Positions 49,179-58,217 of a stretch of 64,000 nucleotides of DNA are shown piece by piece. The notes below the pieces were generated by a model. That model saw only the letters and a program-made list of their open reading frames with translations. It had not been told where the DNA came from and did not search any database. This DNA comes from Caballeronia turbans (lineage in GTDB: Bacteria; Pseudomonadota; Gammaproteobacteria; Burkholderiales; Burkholderiaceae). The stretch spans positions 248,001 through 312,000 of the forward strand of contig FCOD02000006.1 of the NCBI GenBank assembly GCA_001544655.2, in the 5' to 3' direction. Each line of letters opens with the position of its first letter. Position 1 is the stretch's first letter. The position numbers were made by a program, and so were the translations under genes.

Positions 49179-49999
49179 CACCCGATCAATCTCCGCTCGG
49201 CAAGCCCGTCCACTACACCGAACAGTACGACGCATCGTTGCTGTTTCCGATCGATCGCAAGCGCGCGCGCGATTCGATCGGCGTGCCCGCGCGTCTGCCG
49301 TTCTTCGGCACGGATATCTGGAACGCCTATGAATTGTCGTGGCTGAACCGGCGCGGCAAGCCGCAGGTGGCGGTCGCGACCTTCTTCGTGCCGGCGGACT
49401 CGCCGAATATCGTGGAGTCGAAGTCGTTCAAGCTGTATCTCGGCTCGTTCGCGCAGACGCAGTTCGATTCCATCGACGACGTGCGCGCCGCCATCAAACG
49501 CGACGTATCCGCGATCTGCGGCGCGACGGTGTCGGTGCAGCTCGCGGCGCCCGGCGACTTCGGCAAGCTGACGATGGAAGAATTCGACGGTTTGTCTCTG
49601 GATCGACTCGATCTCGATTGCGAGGTTTTCACGCCGGATCCGTCGCTCCTGAAGGCGGCGCACGACGAAACGCCGACCGATGAGACGCTGTTCTCGAATC
49701 TGTTGAAATCGAACTGCCCGGTGACGGGACAGCCGGACTGGGGCAGCGTGCAGATTCGCTACTACGGCGGACAGATCGATCATGCGGGATTGTTGCGATA
49801 CATAGTTTCTTATCGCGGACATACCGGGTTCCATGAGCAATGCGTCGAGCGCATCTTTATGGACATCATGCGGGAATGCAGACCGGAGCGGCTGGCGGTG
49901 TATGCGCGATACACGCGGCGCGGCGGGCTCGACATCAACCCGTTTCGGACGAACTTCAATCTGCCGATGCCGGATAATGCGCGGCTGGCGCGGCAGTAA
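49175..49999 (+). CDS. queF: NADPH-dependent 7-cyano-7-deazaguanine reductase
   Basis: QueF reduces preQ0 to preQ1 on the way to queuosine in tRNA. The 274-residue protein is the long, two-domain form. The QueF substrate motif is [14 protein letters not shown], and the catalytic cysteine is in [15 protein letters not shown]. The C-terminal [21 protein letters not shown] and DINPF segment completes the family pattern. It overlaps the nucleotidase stop by 4 bp. Confidence 0.96.
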   Translation: MTPDQSPLGKPVHYTEQYDASLLFPIDRKRARDSIGVPARLPFFGTDIWNAYELSWLNRRGKPQVAVATFFVPADSPNIVESKSFKLYLGSFAQTQFDSIDDVRAAIKRDVSAICGATVSVQLAAPGDFGKLTMEEFDGLSLDRLDLDCEVFTPDPSLLKAAHDETPTDETLFSNLLKSNCPVTGQPDWGSVQIRYYGGQIDHAGLLRYIVSYRGHTGFHEQCVERIFMDIMRECRPERLAVYARYTRRGGLDINPFRTNFNLPMPDNARLARQ

Positions 50000-50015
50000 A
50001 ACAGATTAATGATGA

Positions 50016-50047
50016 CGCGGCTCTGCTTTCGATGAACCAGAGCCGCG
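50016..50047. terminator. Hairpin between convergent queF and ridA
   Basis: A 10-bp inverted repeat CGCGGCTCTG (50016-50025) with CAGAGCCGCG (50038-50047) lies between the two convergent stop codons. There is no U tract, so termination is only probable. Confidence 0.5.
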
Positions 50048-50054
50048 ATCGCGC

Positions 50055-50435
50055 TTACGCCTTCTTATAAGCCACGCAATCCACCTCGACCTTGCAGTCG
50101 ATCACCATCGACGACACCACGCACGCGCGCGCCGGCGGATTCGCGCCGAAGTACTCTCTGAAGACCTTGTTGAACGACGCGAAATCGCGCGGATCGTCCA
50201 GCCACACGCCGCAGCGCACGACATCTTCCGTGCCGTAACCGGCTTCCTTCAAAATCGCGAGCACGTTCTGAATCGCCTTGTGCGATTGCTCGACAATGCC
50301 GCCGTTGATCACCTCGCCGTTTTCCATCGGCGTCTGGCCCGACACGAACAGCCAGCCGTCCGCCTCGACCGCGCGTGCGAACGGCATGTGCGCGCCGCCT
50401 TGTCCCTTGCCACCTTCCACGCCATAACGCTTCAT
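50055..50435 (-). CDS. RidA family enamine/imine deaminase
   Basis: RidA proteins hydrolyse reactive enamines and imines released by PLP enzymes. The 126-residue protein has the signature GWLFVSGQTPMENGEVINGGI and the C-terminal PPARACVVSSMVIDCKVEVDCVAY, in which the conserved Arg stands before CVV. ATG 50435 has AGGAG about 7 bp upstream. It lies 31 bp after the D-aminoacylase gene and is probably its partner, clearing the intermediate of the divergent PLP enzyme. Confidence 0.88.
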   Translation of the reverse strand: MKRYGVEGGKGQGGAHMPFARAVEADGWLFVSGQTPMENGEVINGGIVEQSHKAIQNVLAILKEAGYGTEDVVRCGVWLDDPRDFASFNKVFREYFGANPPARACVVSSMVIDCKVEVDCVAYKKA

Positions 50436-50466
50436 CGTCCTGCTCCTTTTTCCATGCGATAAGAAT

Positions 50467-51951
50467 TCAAAACGCGCCCTGCGCATCGAGCTTCGATGCC
50501 GCGCCGCGCGCCACGAAACGTCCCGCGCGCGCGCCGGTCACGGCCTGCTCGCGATACGTCAAAACGCCATTCACCCACACCGCGTCGATGCCGTCGGCCG
50601 CCTGCTGCGGCTTCGCGAACGTCGCGGCATCGCGCACACGCTCCGGATCGAACACGACCAGATCCGCGTGATAGCCGACCTTCAACTCGCCGCGCTCCGT
50701 CAAACCGAAGCGCCGCGCCGACAGGCTCGTCATCTTGCGCACCGCTTCCTCGAGCGAAATCAGCGCCGTGTCGCGCGCGTAGTGGCCGAGCACGCGCGGA
50801 AACGCGCCCCACAAACGCGGATGCGGCAGCGGATCGTTCGGCAAGCCGTCGGAGCCGACCATCGTCGCGGGATGCGAGAGGATGCGACGCACGTCGTCTT
50901 CCGACATGTTGTGATACACCGCGCCCGCCGGCTGCAGGCGCTTCGCCGCTTCCTGCTGGCTGACTTTCCACTCGTCGGCGACTTCGCGGATCAGCTTGCC
51001 CGCCATCTCCGGATGCGGCGTCGACCACGTGATCGTGATGTCGATATCGCCCGTGACCTGCTTCAGATCGAGCGTCGACGAACTCCGGTTGTACGGGTAG
51101 CAATCGCAGCCGACCGGCTGGCCGTCGCGCACGGTTTCCATCGACTTCAACACTTCCGTGCTGCGTCCCCAGTTCGACGGCCCCGCGCACTTCAGATGCG
51201 AGATCACCACCGGCACGCGCGCATGACGGCCGACGCGATACGCCTCGTCCATCGCATCGAGAATCGCGTCGAATTCGGTGCGCATGTGCGTCGTGTAGAG
51301 CGCGCCGGCTTTGGCGAGCGGCTCGGCCAGCGCCTGCACTTCTTCCGGCGGCGCGCTGAACGCCGATCCGTACGCGAGCCCGCTCGACAAGCCGAGCGCG
51401 CCGTTATCCAGCGCTTCTTCGAGTTGCGCGCGCATGCCCGCGACTTCCTCGGCGCTGGCCGCGCGATCCAGCCGGTCCATATGATTGTTGCGTAGTGCCG
51501 TATGCCCGATCAGTGCGCCGACATTCACCGCCGGACGCGCTTCGTTGACGGCATCGACATACGCGGCGAAGGTCGGATATCTGAATGCGGTGGCGTCGCC
51601 GAGCAGGTTCATCGGATCGGGCGGATCGCCCTTCAACGTCACCGGCGACGCGCTGATGCCGCAATTGCCGACGATCACCGTCGTCACGCCCTGTGTGATC
51701 TTCGGCATCATCTGCGGCGAGCGGATCACGTGCGTGTCGTCGTGCGTGTGAACGTCGATGAAACCGGGCGCGAGCACTTTGCCCTCGGCGTCGAAGGTTT
51801 CATCGGCATGCCAGCCGGACAAGCCGCCCGGCGCCTCGATCGCCACGATGCGCCCGTCGCGCACGGCGACATCGCGCTCGACGGCGGGCGCGCCCGTGCC
51901 GTCGATCACGCGCGCGCCGACGATCAGCGTGTCGGCTTTCAACGATTCCAT
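50467..51951 (-). CDS. N-acyl-D-amino-acid deacylase (D-aminoacylase)
   Basis: The 494-residue amidohydrolase cleaves N-acyl-D-amino acids. It has the metal-binding PGFIDVHTHDDTHV, the metal-bridging cysteine in VGNCGISASPV, ISHLKCAG with His, and MVGSDGLPNDPLPHPR near the C terminus with the metal-binding Asp. These fit the D-aminoacylase branch rather than dihydropyrimidinase. It starts 2 bp after the RpiR gene on the same strand. Which acyl-D-amino acids it prefers is not visible. Confidence 0.88.
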   Translation of the reverse strand: MESLKADTLIVGARVIDGTGAPAVERDVAVRDGRIVAIEAPGGLSGWHADETFDAEGKVLAPGFIDVHTHDDTHVIRSPQMMPKITQGVTTVIVGNCGISASPVTLKGDPPDPMNLLGDATAFRYPTFAAYVDAVNEARPAVNVGALIGHTALRNNHMDRLDRAASAEEVAGMRAQLEEALDNGALGLSSGLAYGSAFSAPPEEVQALAEPLAKAGALYTTHMRTEFDAILDAMDEAYRVGRHARVPVVISHLKCAGPSNWGRSTEVLKSMETVRDGQPVGCDCYPYNRSSSTLDLKQVTGDIDITITWSTPHPEMAGKLIREVADEWKVSQQEAAKRLQPAGAVYHNMSEDDVRRILSHPATMVGSDGLPNDPLPHPRLWGAFPRVLGHYARDTALISLEEAVRKMTSLSARRFGLTERGELKVGYHADLVVFDPERVRDAATFAKPQQAADGIDAVWVNGVLTYREQAVTGARAGRFVARGAASKLDAQGAF

Positions 51952-51953
51952 GA

Positions 51954-52841
51954 TCAGTCTCCCAAAGGTTGACGCTCGCCGCCGCCGCGATGCGAATCGA
52001 GCGCGTGTTTCATGCGGCGCAACAGTTCGCGGCTGTGGTCGGCCTGCTTGACGGCCAGTTCGGTGACGAGCAAATCGAGCGCCATCATCATCGCGTAGCG
52101 CGACGACGACGGTTTGTAGATGAAATCCGTTTCGATCGCGATGACCGGAATCAGCCAGTCCGCAAGCGCGCCGAGCGGCGACGCGGGCGCGGTCAGTGCG
52201 ATCACGCGCGCGCCGTACTGTTTCGCGAGCTGACAGCTTTCGACCATCTCCGGCGTCTGCCCCGTCACCGATAGCGCAACCACGAGATGTTCTTTCGATA
52301 ACGTCGACGCGACCATCCGCTGCAACAGCCCGTCCTGATAGGACGCGACCGGCCGTCCGAGCCGCACGAGACGAAAACGCATCTCGTCGGCGAGGGCGGT
52401 CGAGCCGCCGCCCATGCCGAACACGTAGATCATCGATGCCGCGGCGAGCGCGTCCGCGGCTTCGGCGATCGGCGCGGCGGCGAGCGCGCCCTGATTCTGC
52501 GCGAGCGTCGCCTGCACTTCCTCGAAAATGCGCGCGGCGAGCGAATCGGGCACCGCATCAGGCTCGCGCTTCAGAAAGCGCTGACCCACGGCCGCCGCCT
52601 GCGCGAGCCGAAGCTTCAATTCGCGCACGTCCACGCAGCCGACCGCCTTCGCGAAACGCGTCACGGTCGCGATGCTCACGTCCGCCTTGTCGGCGAGCGC
52701 ACCGATGCTCGCGCGCGATGCGCCCGTCAGGTCGTCGAGAATCAGCGCGGCGACCTTGCGCTCGGCGCTGCGCAACTCGGGCGCGCGCTCCGCGATGCGT
52801 GCGACGATGTCGAAACTGAGCATGTCGGCGTGGCCGTTCAT
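51954..52841 (-). CDS. MurR/RpiR-family regulator
   Basis: The 295-residue protein has an N-terminal RpiR-type helix-turn-helix (AERKVAALILDD, then ALADKADVSIATVTRFAKAV) and a C-terminal SIS sugar-isomerase domain (IYVFGMGGGSTALADEMRFRL and VVALSVTGQTPEMVESCQLAKQ). It probably controls the deacylase cluster and the divergent PLP gene. SIS domains usually bind phosphosugars, so the effector could be a sugar-linked compound or N-acyl amino sugar. It starts 145 bp from the divergent gene. Confidence 0.87.
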   Translation of the reverse strand: MNGHADMLSFDIVARIAERAPELRSAERKVAALILDDLTGASRASIGALADKADVSIATVTRFAKAVGCVDVRELKLRLAQAAAVGQRFLKREPDAVPDSLAARIFEEVQATLAQNQGALAAAPIAEAADALAAASMIYVFGMGGGSTALADEMRFRLVRLGRPVASYQDGLLQRMVASTLSKEHLVVALSVTGQTPEMVESCQLAKQYGARVIALTAPASPLGALADWLIPVIAIETDFIYKPSSSRYAMMMALDLLVTELAVKQADHSRELLRRMKHALDSHRGGGERQPLGD

Positions 52842-52869
52842 ATCGGGTTGCGGGTTTACGTGAAGCTCG

Positions 52870-52884
52870 TGTTACTAAATAACA
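52870..52884. promoter_or_regulatory. Candidate RpiR operator TGTTACTAAATAACA
   Basis: A 15-bp inverted repeat with TGTTA/TAACA arms and a 5-bp centre lies between the divergent regulator and PLP-enzyme genes. Its form is close to boxes bound by other SIS-domain RpiR proteins such as HexR. A second GGTTAACATA half-site motif lies at about 52908-52917. Confidence 0.5.
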
Positions 52885-52986
52885 TTTCCATCGCGGATGC
52901 TACTTTGGTTAACATAGCACCGTCAACTCTGATGCGCATCGAGTCGTGCGCAAGGTTTATTTAAACGGACGATGGAGTAGCAGCAC

Positions 52987-54261
52987 ATGAAAGTTACAAA
53001 CTATCAGAACGCGACGATCGACCCGTTCGGCAAGGGTCTCGGCATGGTGCCGGGCACGGGCATCCAGTTGAACGACGCGTCGCGCCTGCAATGGAATCTG
53101 CTCGAAGAGGACGTGAGCCTGCCCGCCGCCGTGCTCTATTCCGATCGCATCGAGCACAACTTGAAGTGGATGCAGGCGTTCGTCGGCGAATACGGCGTGA
53201 AGCTCGCGCCGCACGGCAAGACGACGATGGCGCCGCAACTCTTTCGCCGTCAGCTCGACGCCGGCGCGTGGGGCATCACGCTCGCGACCGCGCATCAGGT
53301 GCGCGCGGCGTATCGCGGCGGCGTGCATCGCATCCTGATGGCCAATCAGCTCGTCGGCAAACGCAACATGGGCATGATCGCCGAGTTGCTCACCGATCCG
53401 AATTTCGAGTTCTTCTGTCTGGTCGATTCAGCCGACGGCGTCGATCAGCTCGGAGAATTCTTCAGTTCCGTCCGCAAAAAGCTGAACGTCCTGATCGAGC
53501 TCGGCGTGCCGGGCGGACGCACCGGCGTGCGCGACGACGCGCAGCGCGATGCGGTGCTCGCTGCGATCGCGCGCTGGCAAGGCACGATCGAACTTGCGGG
53601 CATCGAGTTGTATGAGGGCGTGCTGCAGGACGAAACGAAAGTTCGCGCGTTCCTGCGAAGCGCGGTGGACGTCACGCCCAAGCTGATCGCGGACGGCAAG
53701 ATCGCGCGCAGGCCCGCGATTCTCTCGGGCGCGGGATCGGCATGGTATGACGTCGTCGCTGACGAATTCGCGAAGGCCAACAGCGACGCGATCGAAGTCG
53801 TGCTGCGCCCGGGCTGCTATCTGACGCACGACGTCGGCATCTACAAGAAAGCGCAGAACGAGATCTTCGCGCGCAATCCGATCGCGAAGAAGATGGGGCA
53901 AGGTTTGAAGCCGGCGCTGCAGTTGTGGGCGTATGTGCAGTCGATTCCCGAACCGGATCGCGCGATCATCGGGCTCGGCAAGCGCGATTCCGCATTCGAT
54001 GCGGGCATGCCCGAGCCGGCGAAGCATTATCGTCCGGGCAATGAAGCGCCGCGCGATGTTTCGCGCGACGAAGGCTGGGAGATTTTCGGCCTGATGGACC
54101 AGCACGCGTACTTGCGCATCAAGCCGGGCGACGACGTGAAAGTCGGCGACATGATCGCGTTCGACATCTCGCACCCGTGCCTGACCTTCGACAAGTGGCG
54201 TCAGATTCTCGTCCTGGATCCGAAATACCGCGTCACCGAGGTGATCGAAACGTTCTTTTAA
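52987..54261 (+). CDS. PLP-dependent D-amino-acid deaminase/DSD1-like protein
   Basis: The 424-residue protein has a PLP alanine-racemase-like barrel of the DSD1/D-threonine aldolase type. The likely PLP lysine lies in YGVKLAPHGKTTMAPQLFRR (residue 70-80 region), followed by WGITLATAHQVRAAYRGGV and, near the end, FDISHPCLTFDKWR with metal-binding His and Cys. Such enzymes deaminate D-serine or related D-amino acids. It is divergent from the RpiR/D-aminoacylase/RidA genes, which places it in one pathway with them. Its stop overlaps that of the convergent marR gene. Confidence 0.83.
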   Translation: MKVTNYQNATIDPFGKGLGMVPGTGIQLNDASRLQWNLLEEDVSLPAAVLYSDRIEHNLKWMQAFVGEYGVKLAPHGKTTMAPQLFRRQLDAGAWGITLATAHQVRAAYRGGVHRILMANQLVGKRNMGMIAELLTDPNFEFFCLVDSADGVDQLGEFFSSVRKKLNVLIELGVPGGRTGVRDDAQRDAVLAAIARWQGTIELAGIELYEGVLQDETKVRAFLRSAVDVTPKLIADGKIARRPAILSGAGSAWYDVVADEFAKANSDAIEVVLRPGCYLTHDVGIYKKAQNEIFARNPIAKKMGQGLKPALQLWAYVQSIPEPDRAIIGLGKRDSAFDAGMPEPAKHYRPGNEAPRDVSRDEGWEIFGLMDQHAYLRIKPGDDVKVGDMIAFDISHPCLTFDKWRQILVLDPKYRVTEVIETFF

Positions 54262-54749
54262 GCTTTCTCTTCGACGGCGGCCGCTTGCGACGCGTTCGCG
54301 GCCGCCACTTCCTGAATGCGTCCCTCGAACATGTGAAGCGCGCTCGACAACGCTTCGATCGCCTCATCGGGCAACGAAGCCATCGTGTCGTGCAGAAACG
54401 CGTTGCGACGCGGCAGGCTTTCTTCGGCCATTGCGCGCCCTTGCGCCGTCAGCGCGACATTCGACACGCGATTGTCGCGTGCATCGACGCTGCGCACGAT
54501 CCAGCCGAGCCCTTCCAGCGTCTTCAACTGCCGCGTCAGCGCGCCCGGGTCCACCTTCAAACGTTCGACGAGCCTCTTCTGCGACAGCACGCCCGCGTGT
54601 TCATGCAACGCGAGCAGGATGCGCCAGCGCGGCATCGGCTGGCCGACGGCCGCCTCGAACGCCGACATGAACGCGCGATACGTGCGCCCGAACTGCTGCA
54701 CCACGGCGATACGGTCCTGTTCATTCATGCTTTCGATTTCCGTATTCAT
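54258..54749 (-). CDS. MarR-family regulator
   Basis: The 163-residue protein carries the winged helix pattern MPRWRILLALHEHAGVLSQK, then RLKVDPGALTRQLKTLEGLG and VDARDNRVSNVALTAQGR, as in MarR/EmrR. ATG 54749 overlaps the stop of the MFS pump gene by 4 bp, so the two are co-translated; ATG 54728 is an alternative. The operator for both is probably the palindrome at 56359-56372. The stop codon overlaps the stop codon of the convergent D-amino-acid gene by 3 bp. Confidence 0.88.
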   Translation of the reverse strand: MNTEIESMNEQDRIAVVQQFGRTYRAFMSAFEAAVGQPMPRWRILLALHEHAGVLSQKRLVERLKVDPGALTRQLKTLEGLGWIVRSVDARDNRVSNVALTAQGRAMAEESLPRRNAFLHDTMASLPDEAIEALSSALHMFEGRIQEVAAANASQAAAVEEKA

Positions 54750-56341
54750 TCGGCGAGGATGACCGGTTCCTGCGGCCCTTTCAGGCGCACCGGCGGCACA
54801 CGGCGCGACTGCCACAGCGACACCACCGCGACCACCGCCGCCACTGCGAGGCCGATGTGAATCGCGGCGACGAGCGCCTCGCGCGCGGCTTCGAGCAGCA
54901 TCGCCCCGCTATGGCCAGCCGCCGTCAGTTGCGAGAGCAACGCCTGCTGCCCTTCGCGGTTGATGAGAATCTGCGGATCGGAGAGATCGCCGACCCAGCG
55001 CATGGCGTGATCCTTTTCGAGCGCGAGACTCACGCCGCTCGCGTACAGATGGCTCACGAGCGTACCGGTGAGCGCGGTGCCAATCATCCCGCCGATCATG
55101 CGCAGCGATTGCAACAGCGCCGTCGCGATACCCAGATGCGCGCGCCCTGCGGTCTGCTGCGCGAACACGGTGAGATTCGGCATCACGAAGCCGAGACCGA
55201 GGCCACCGAGCAGCATGATCACGAGCAGCAGCGAGCGCGGCATGTTGTGCGTGGCGACGACGATGCCCAGACACGAGACGGCGAGCAACGCGAAGCCGAC
55301 ATACAGCATCAGATTGGCGTTCTTCAGGCGCGTGACGATGCGCCCGTTTACGATACTGCCGATCGTGATGAACACGACGAGCGGCGTGATCATCATGCCT
55401 GCGTCTTTCGGCGACATGCCGAAGCCGCCCTGAAACAGCAACGGCGCGTAAAACAGCAACGAAAACATGGTGAAGCCGCCGAGAATCGCGAGCGTGAAGA
55501 GCGCGGCGAGCGCCTTGTTGCGGAACATGTCGACGGGCAGAATCGCGTAGTCGCAGCGCATTTCCCATTTCCACAGCGCGACGCCGGCGGCGACGCTCAG
55601 CGCGAGCAACGCGGCGGTCTCGGCGCCGAGACCATGCTTCGGCAGCATTTCGACGAACAATTGCAATGCGCCGAGCGCCACCGCGATGAGCGCGGCGCCG
55701 GGCCAGTCGAGGCGCATTTTGCCTTCATGCGCGACGTGGCGCAGATGCGGCAGAAAACGCCATACGAAATAGAGTGAGACGATGCCCACCGGCAGGTTCA
55801 CATAGAACACCGAGCGCCAGCCGTAATATTGCGTGAGAAAACCGCCGAGCGACGGCCCGACCGCGTTCGCGATGCCGAACGCCGAGCTCATCAGCACTTG
55901 CCAGCGCAGGCGCACGACGTTGTCCGGAAAGAGATCGGCGATGCACGCGAACGCAGTGCCGACGAGCATACCGCCGCCGATGCCTTGCAACCCGCGCGCC
56001 AGCACGAGGAACATCATGCTGTTGGCGAGTCCGCAGAGCACCGAGGCGACGGTAAACACGACGATCGACGCGATCACGAACGGCTTGCGTCCGTAGTAAT
56101 CGCCGAGCCGGCCGAAAATCGGCACGGTGATGACGGAAGTCAGAAGATACGACGTGGCGACCCACGCGTAGAGATCGAAGCCTTTAAGCTCGGCGACGAT
56201 CGTCGGCAGCGCGGTGCCCACCACCGTTTGGTCGAGCGCGACGAGCATCGTGACGAACGAGACGCCCAGCATCGCCATGAGGGATTCGCGGAAAGGCAGG
56301 ACCTGTCCGCTGGAATGGTGCGCGGCTGTGTGAACGGCCAT
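54746..56341 (-). CDS. MFS drug efflux transporter, DHA2 (EmrB-like) family
   Basis: The 531-residue protein has 14 predicted membrane helices. Motifs include MLVALDQTVVGTALPTI, the motif A loop FGRLGDYYGRKPFV, ARGLQGIGGGMLVGTAFA and GPSLGGFLTQYYGWRSVFY, typical of DHA2 drug/H+ antiporters. It probably exports hydrophobic toxic compounds. ATG 56341 is preferred because a more upstream ATG (56386) would place the MarR-type operator inside the coding region. The gene is followed by marR with a 4-bp overlap. Confidence 0.9.
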   Translation of the reverse strand: MAVHTAAHHSSGQVLPFRESLMAMLGVSFVTMLVALDQTVVGTALPTIVAELKGFDLYAWVATSYLLTSVITVPIFGRLGDYYGRKPFVIASIVVFTVASVLCGLANSMMFLVLARGLQGIGGGMLVGTAFACIADLFPDNVVRLRWQVLMSSAFGIANAVGPSLGGFLTQYYGWRSVFYVNLPVGIVSLYFVWRFLPHLRHVAHEGKMRLDWPGAALIAVALGALQLFVEMLPKHGLGAETAALLALSVAAGVALWKWEMRCDYAILPVDMFRNKALAALFTLAILGGFTMFSLLFYAPLLFQGGFGMSPKDAGMMITPLVVFITIGSIVNGRIVTRLKNANLMLYVGFALLAVSCLGIVVATHNMPRSLLLVIMLLGGLGLGFVMPNLTVFAQQTAGRAHLGIATALLQSLRMIGGMIGTALTGTLVSHLYASGVSLALEKDHAMRWVGDLSDPQILINREGQQALLSQLTAAGHSGAMLLEAAREALVAAIHIGLAVAAVVAVVSLWQSRRVPPVRLKGPQEPVILAE

Positions 56342-56358
56342 TTTTTGTAGACGCAATG

Positions 56359-56372
56359 ATTGACTAGTCAAT
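56359..56372. promoter_or_regulatory. MarR-type operator ATTGACTAGTCAAT
   Basis: A perfect 14-bp palindrome lies 18 bp upstream of the MFS start at 56341 and also 76 bp from the divergent EcsC gene. This TTGACTAGTCAA form is typical of MarR operators near drug pumps. Confidence 0.65.
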
Positions 56373-56447
56373 TGAAATGGAATCATAGCACGGCGCCGCG
56401 CTCTAATTTGCGTGGCAACTCACCATTTACCGGACAGAAGACATCGC

Positions 56448-57296
56448 ATGGAACCGACGCCGATCATCACCTCGCCGCTCACAACCGAAGATTTTGCGGC
56501 GCTCACACGCGCGAAGGAAGCGCTGGAAAGCCCCTCGCTGACGATGAAGCTGGCGAGCGTCGTCGGGGCGCCCATCGAAAAACTGATGGGCCGCTTGCCT
56601 GCCGCCGCGCAAGAGAAGGTCGACGACGCGACGCAACTGGCGCTGAGAAAGTGCCTCCAGCTCGCATTGCGCACGCTCGGCAAGAGCGCGCCGTCCAGTT
56701 CGCTGCTCGCGCCGCCTCCCGACAAACCGCACAATCTGATGCACAAGCTGGCCGTCGCGACGACCGGCGCGGCAGGCGGCGCTTTCGGGCTGTTCGCATT
56801 GCCTGTCGAATTGCCGGTGACAACCACGCTGATGTTCCGCTCGATTTGCGATATCGCGCGTAGCGAGGGCGAGGACGTGCATCGCGTCGAAACCCAGCTG
56901 CAGTGCATGATGGTGCTCGGCATGGGCGGCACGAAAGCCAGCGACGACAACGCCGATCTCGGCTATTTCATTGTGCGCGGCGCGCTCGCGCAGTCCGTGT
57001 CGCGCGCGACGAACGAGATCGCGGCGAAGGGACTCGGCAGTCATGGATCGACGGCGTTGCTCAAGTTTTTGCAGACGATCGCATCGAGGTTTTCGGTGCA
57101 GGTCAGCGAGCAAGTGGCCGCGAAGTCCATTCCGGCGATCGGCGCAGTGCTCGGCGCGATGGTCAACACGGTGTTCATCGACCACTTCCAGCAGATGGCG
57201 CATGGCCACTTCACCGTGCGCAGGCTCGAGCGGCGCTATGGCGCGCCGGCCGTCGAACGTGCCTATCAGACGATCGAGGTCATGGGCGGTAGATGA
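56448..57296 (+). CDS. EcsC family protein
   Basis: The 282-residue protein resembles the EcsC family, whose function is poorly known. A glycine-rich segment (ATTGAAGGAFGLFALPVELPVTTTLMF) with the adjacent SICDIARSEGED, and AIGAVLGAMVNTVFIDHFQQMA near the end, are typical. The hydrophobic patches suggest membrane association. ATG 56448 was chosen; the longer frame overlaps the MarR operator region. Its last 31 bp overlap the convergent hydrolase gene. Confidence 0.8.
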   Translation: MEPTPIITSPLTTEDFAALTRAKEALESPSLTMKLASVVGAPIEKLMGRLPAAAQEKVDDATQLALRKCLQLALRTLGKSAPSSSLLAPPPDKPHNLMHKLAVATTGAAGGAFGLFALPVELPVTTTLMFRSICDIARSEGEDVHRVETQLQCMMVLGMGGTKASDDNADLGYFIVRGALAQSVSRATNEIAAKGLGSHGSTALLKFLQTIASRFSVQVSEQVAAKSIPAIGAVLGAMVNTVFIDHFQQMAHGHFTVRRLERRYGAPAVERAYQTIEVMGGR

Positions 57297-58192
57297 GTCC
57301 GGGGCGCGGCGGTCGCGGCGTCGATAAACGCGGCGGCGCGCGCGAGCGCGTCGCTTGCTTCGGGCATGAACGGCGCCCAGATCTGGAAGATGTGCGGAAC
57401 GTTGCGCCAGATCTCCAGTTCGACGCGCACGCCGGCCGCGCGCGCTTTGGTCGCGACGCGAGTCGAATCGTCGAGCAACAGTTCGGTGTCGCCGACCTGA
57501 ATCAGCAGCGGCGGCATGCTTTCGAACTGGCCGAATACCGGCGAGGCGTAAGGATGTCGCGCGTCGGCTGCGCCGAGATACTGCGCGGCCACGCGAGGAA
57601 AGATGGCCGCGTGATACATCGGATCGCGGCCGTCGTTGGTTCGCATCGACGAGCCGCTGCAGGTCAGATCCGTCCACGGCGAAAACAGCACCGCGGCCGC
57701 GGGAAGCGGATCTCCCGCGTCGCGCAGCGCGAGGAGCGTCGCGAGCGCGAGGCCGCCGCCGGCCGAGTCCCCTGCAATCGCGATCCATTGTGCCGGAATG
57801 CCGTCTCCGAGCAAGCGACGGTATGCGGCAACGCTATCGTCGAGCGCTGCGGGAAAGCGATGTTCCGGCGCAAGGCGGTAATCGAGCGAGAAGACGCGCG
57901 CATTTGCCTGCGTGGCCAACCCGAACGTAATCGCCCGATGACTGCGCGGCGAGCAGAAGTAATAGCCTCCACCGTGCAGATAGAGAATGGTTGCACGTGG
58001 ATTGGTCGGCGGTGTGAGCCATTCGCCGCTCGGGTCGCGCGTATCGAGCCGCCAGCCTTTCGGCACGCGCGGCGACCAGATTCGACGCGAGGCGTAGCTT
58101 CGCGCCAACTCGACGTCGAGTTCGGGCTTCGCGCTGTGCGGGCGCATGCGCGTGCGTACGGCCCAGCAAGCCAGGGTGCTCTGCCAGCTCAT
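57266..58192 (-). CDS. Alpha/beta hydrolase, HSL/esterase family
   Basis: The 308-residue enzyme has the hormone-sensitive-lipase oxyanion motif YLHGGGYYFCS, the nucleophile elbow AGDSAGGGLALA (Ser in GDSAG), SPWTDLTCSG, and the later Asp in LLIQVGDTELLLDD and His in NVPHIFQIW. It probably hydrolyses short-chain esters in the cytoplasm. Its 3' end overlaps the EcsC gene by 31 bp in the convergent arrangement, so both stop codons lie inside the other gene. Confidence 0.88.
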   Translation of the reverse strand: MSWQSTLACWAVRTRMRPHSAKPELDVELARSYASRRIWSPRVPKGWRLDTRDPSGEWLTPPTNPRATILYLHGGGYYFCSPRSHRAITFGLATQANARVFSLDYRLAPEHRFPAALDDSVAAYRRLLGDGIPAQWIAIAGDSAGGGLALATLLALRDAGDPLPAAAVLFSPWTDLTCSGSSMRTNDGRDPMYHAAIFPRVAAQYLGAADARHPYASPVFGQFESMPPLLIQVGDTELLLDDSTRVATKARAAGVRVELEIWRNVPHIFQIWAPFMPEASDALARAAAFIDAATAAPRTHLPPMTSIV

Positions 58193-58217
58193 CGTTGATT
58201 GATCCGGCCGGTGCGTT

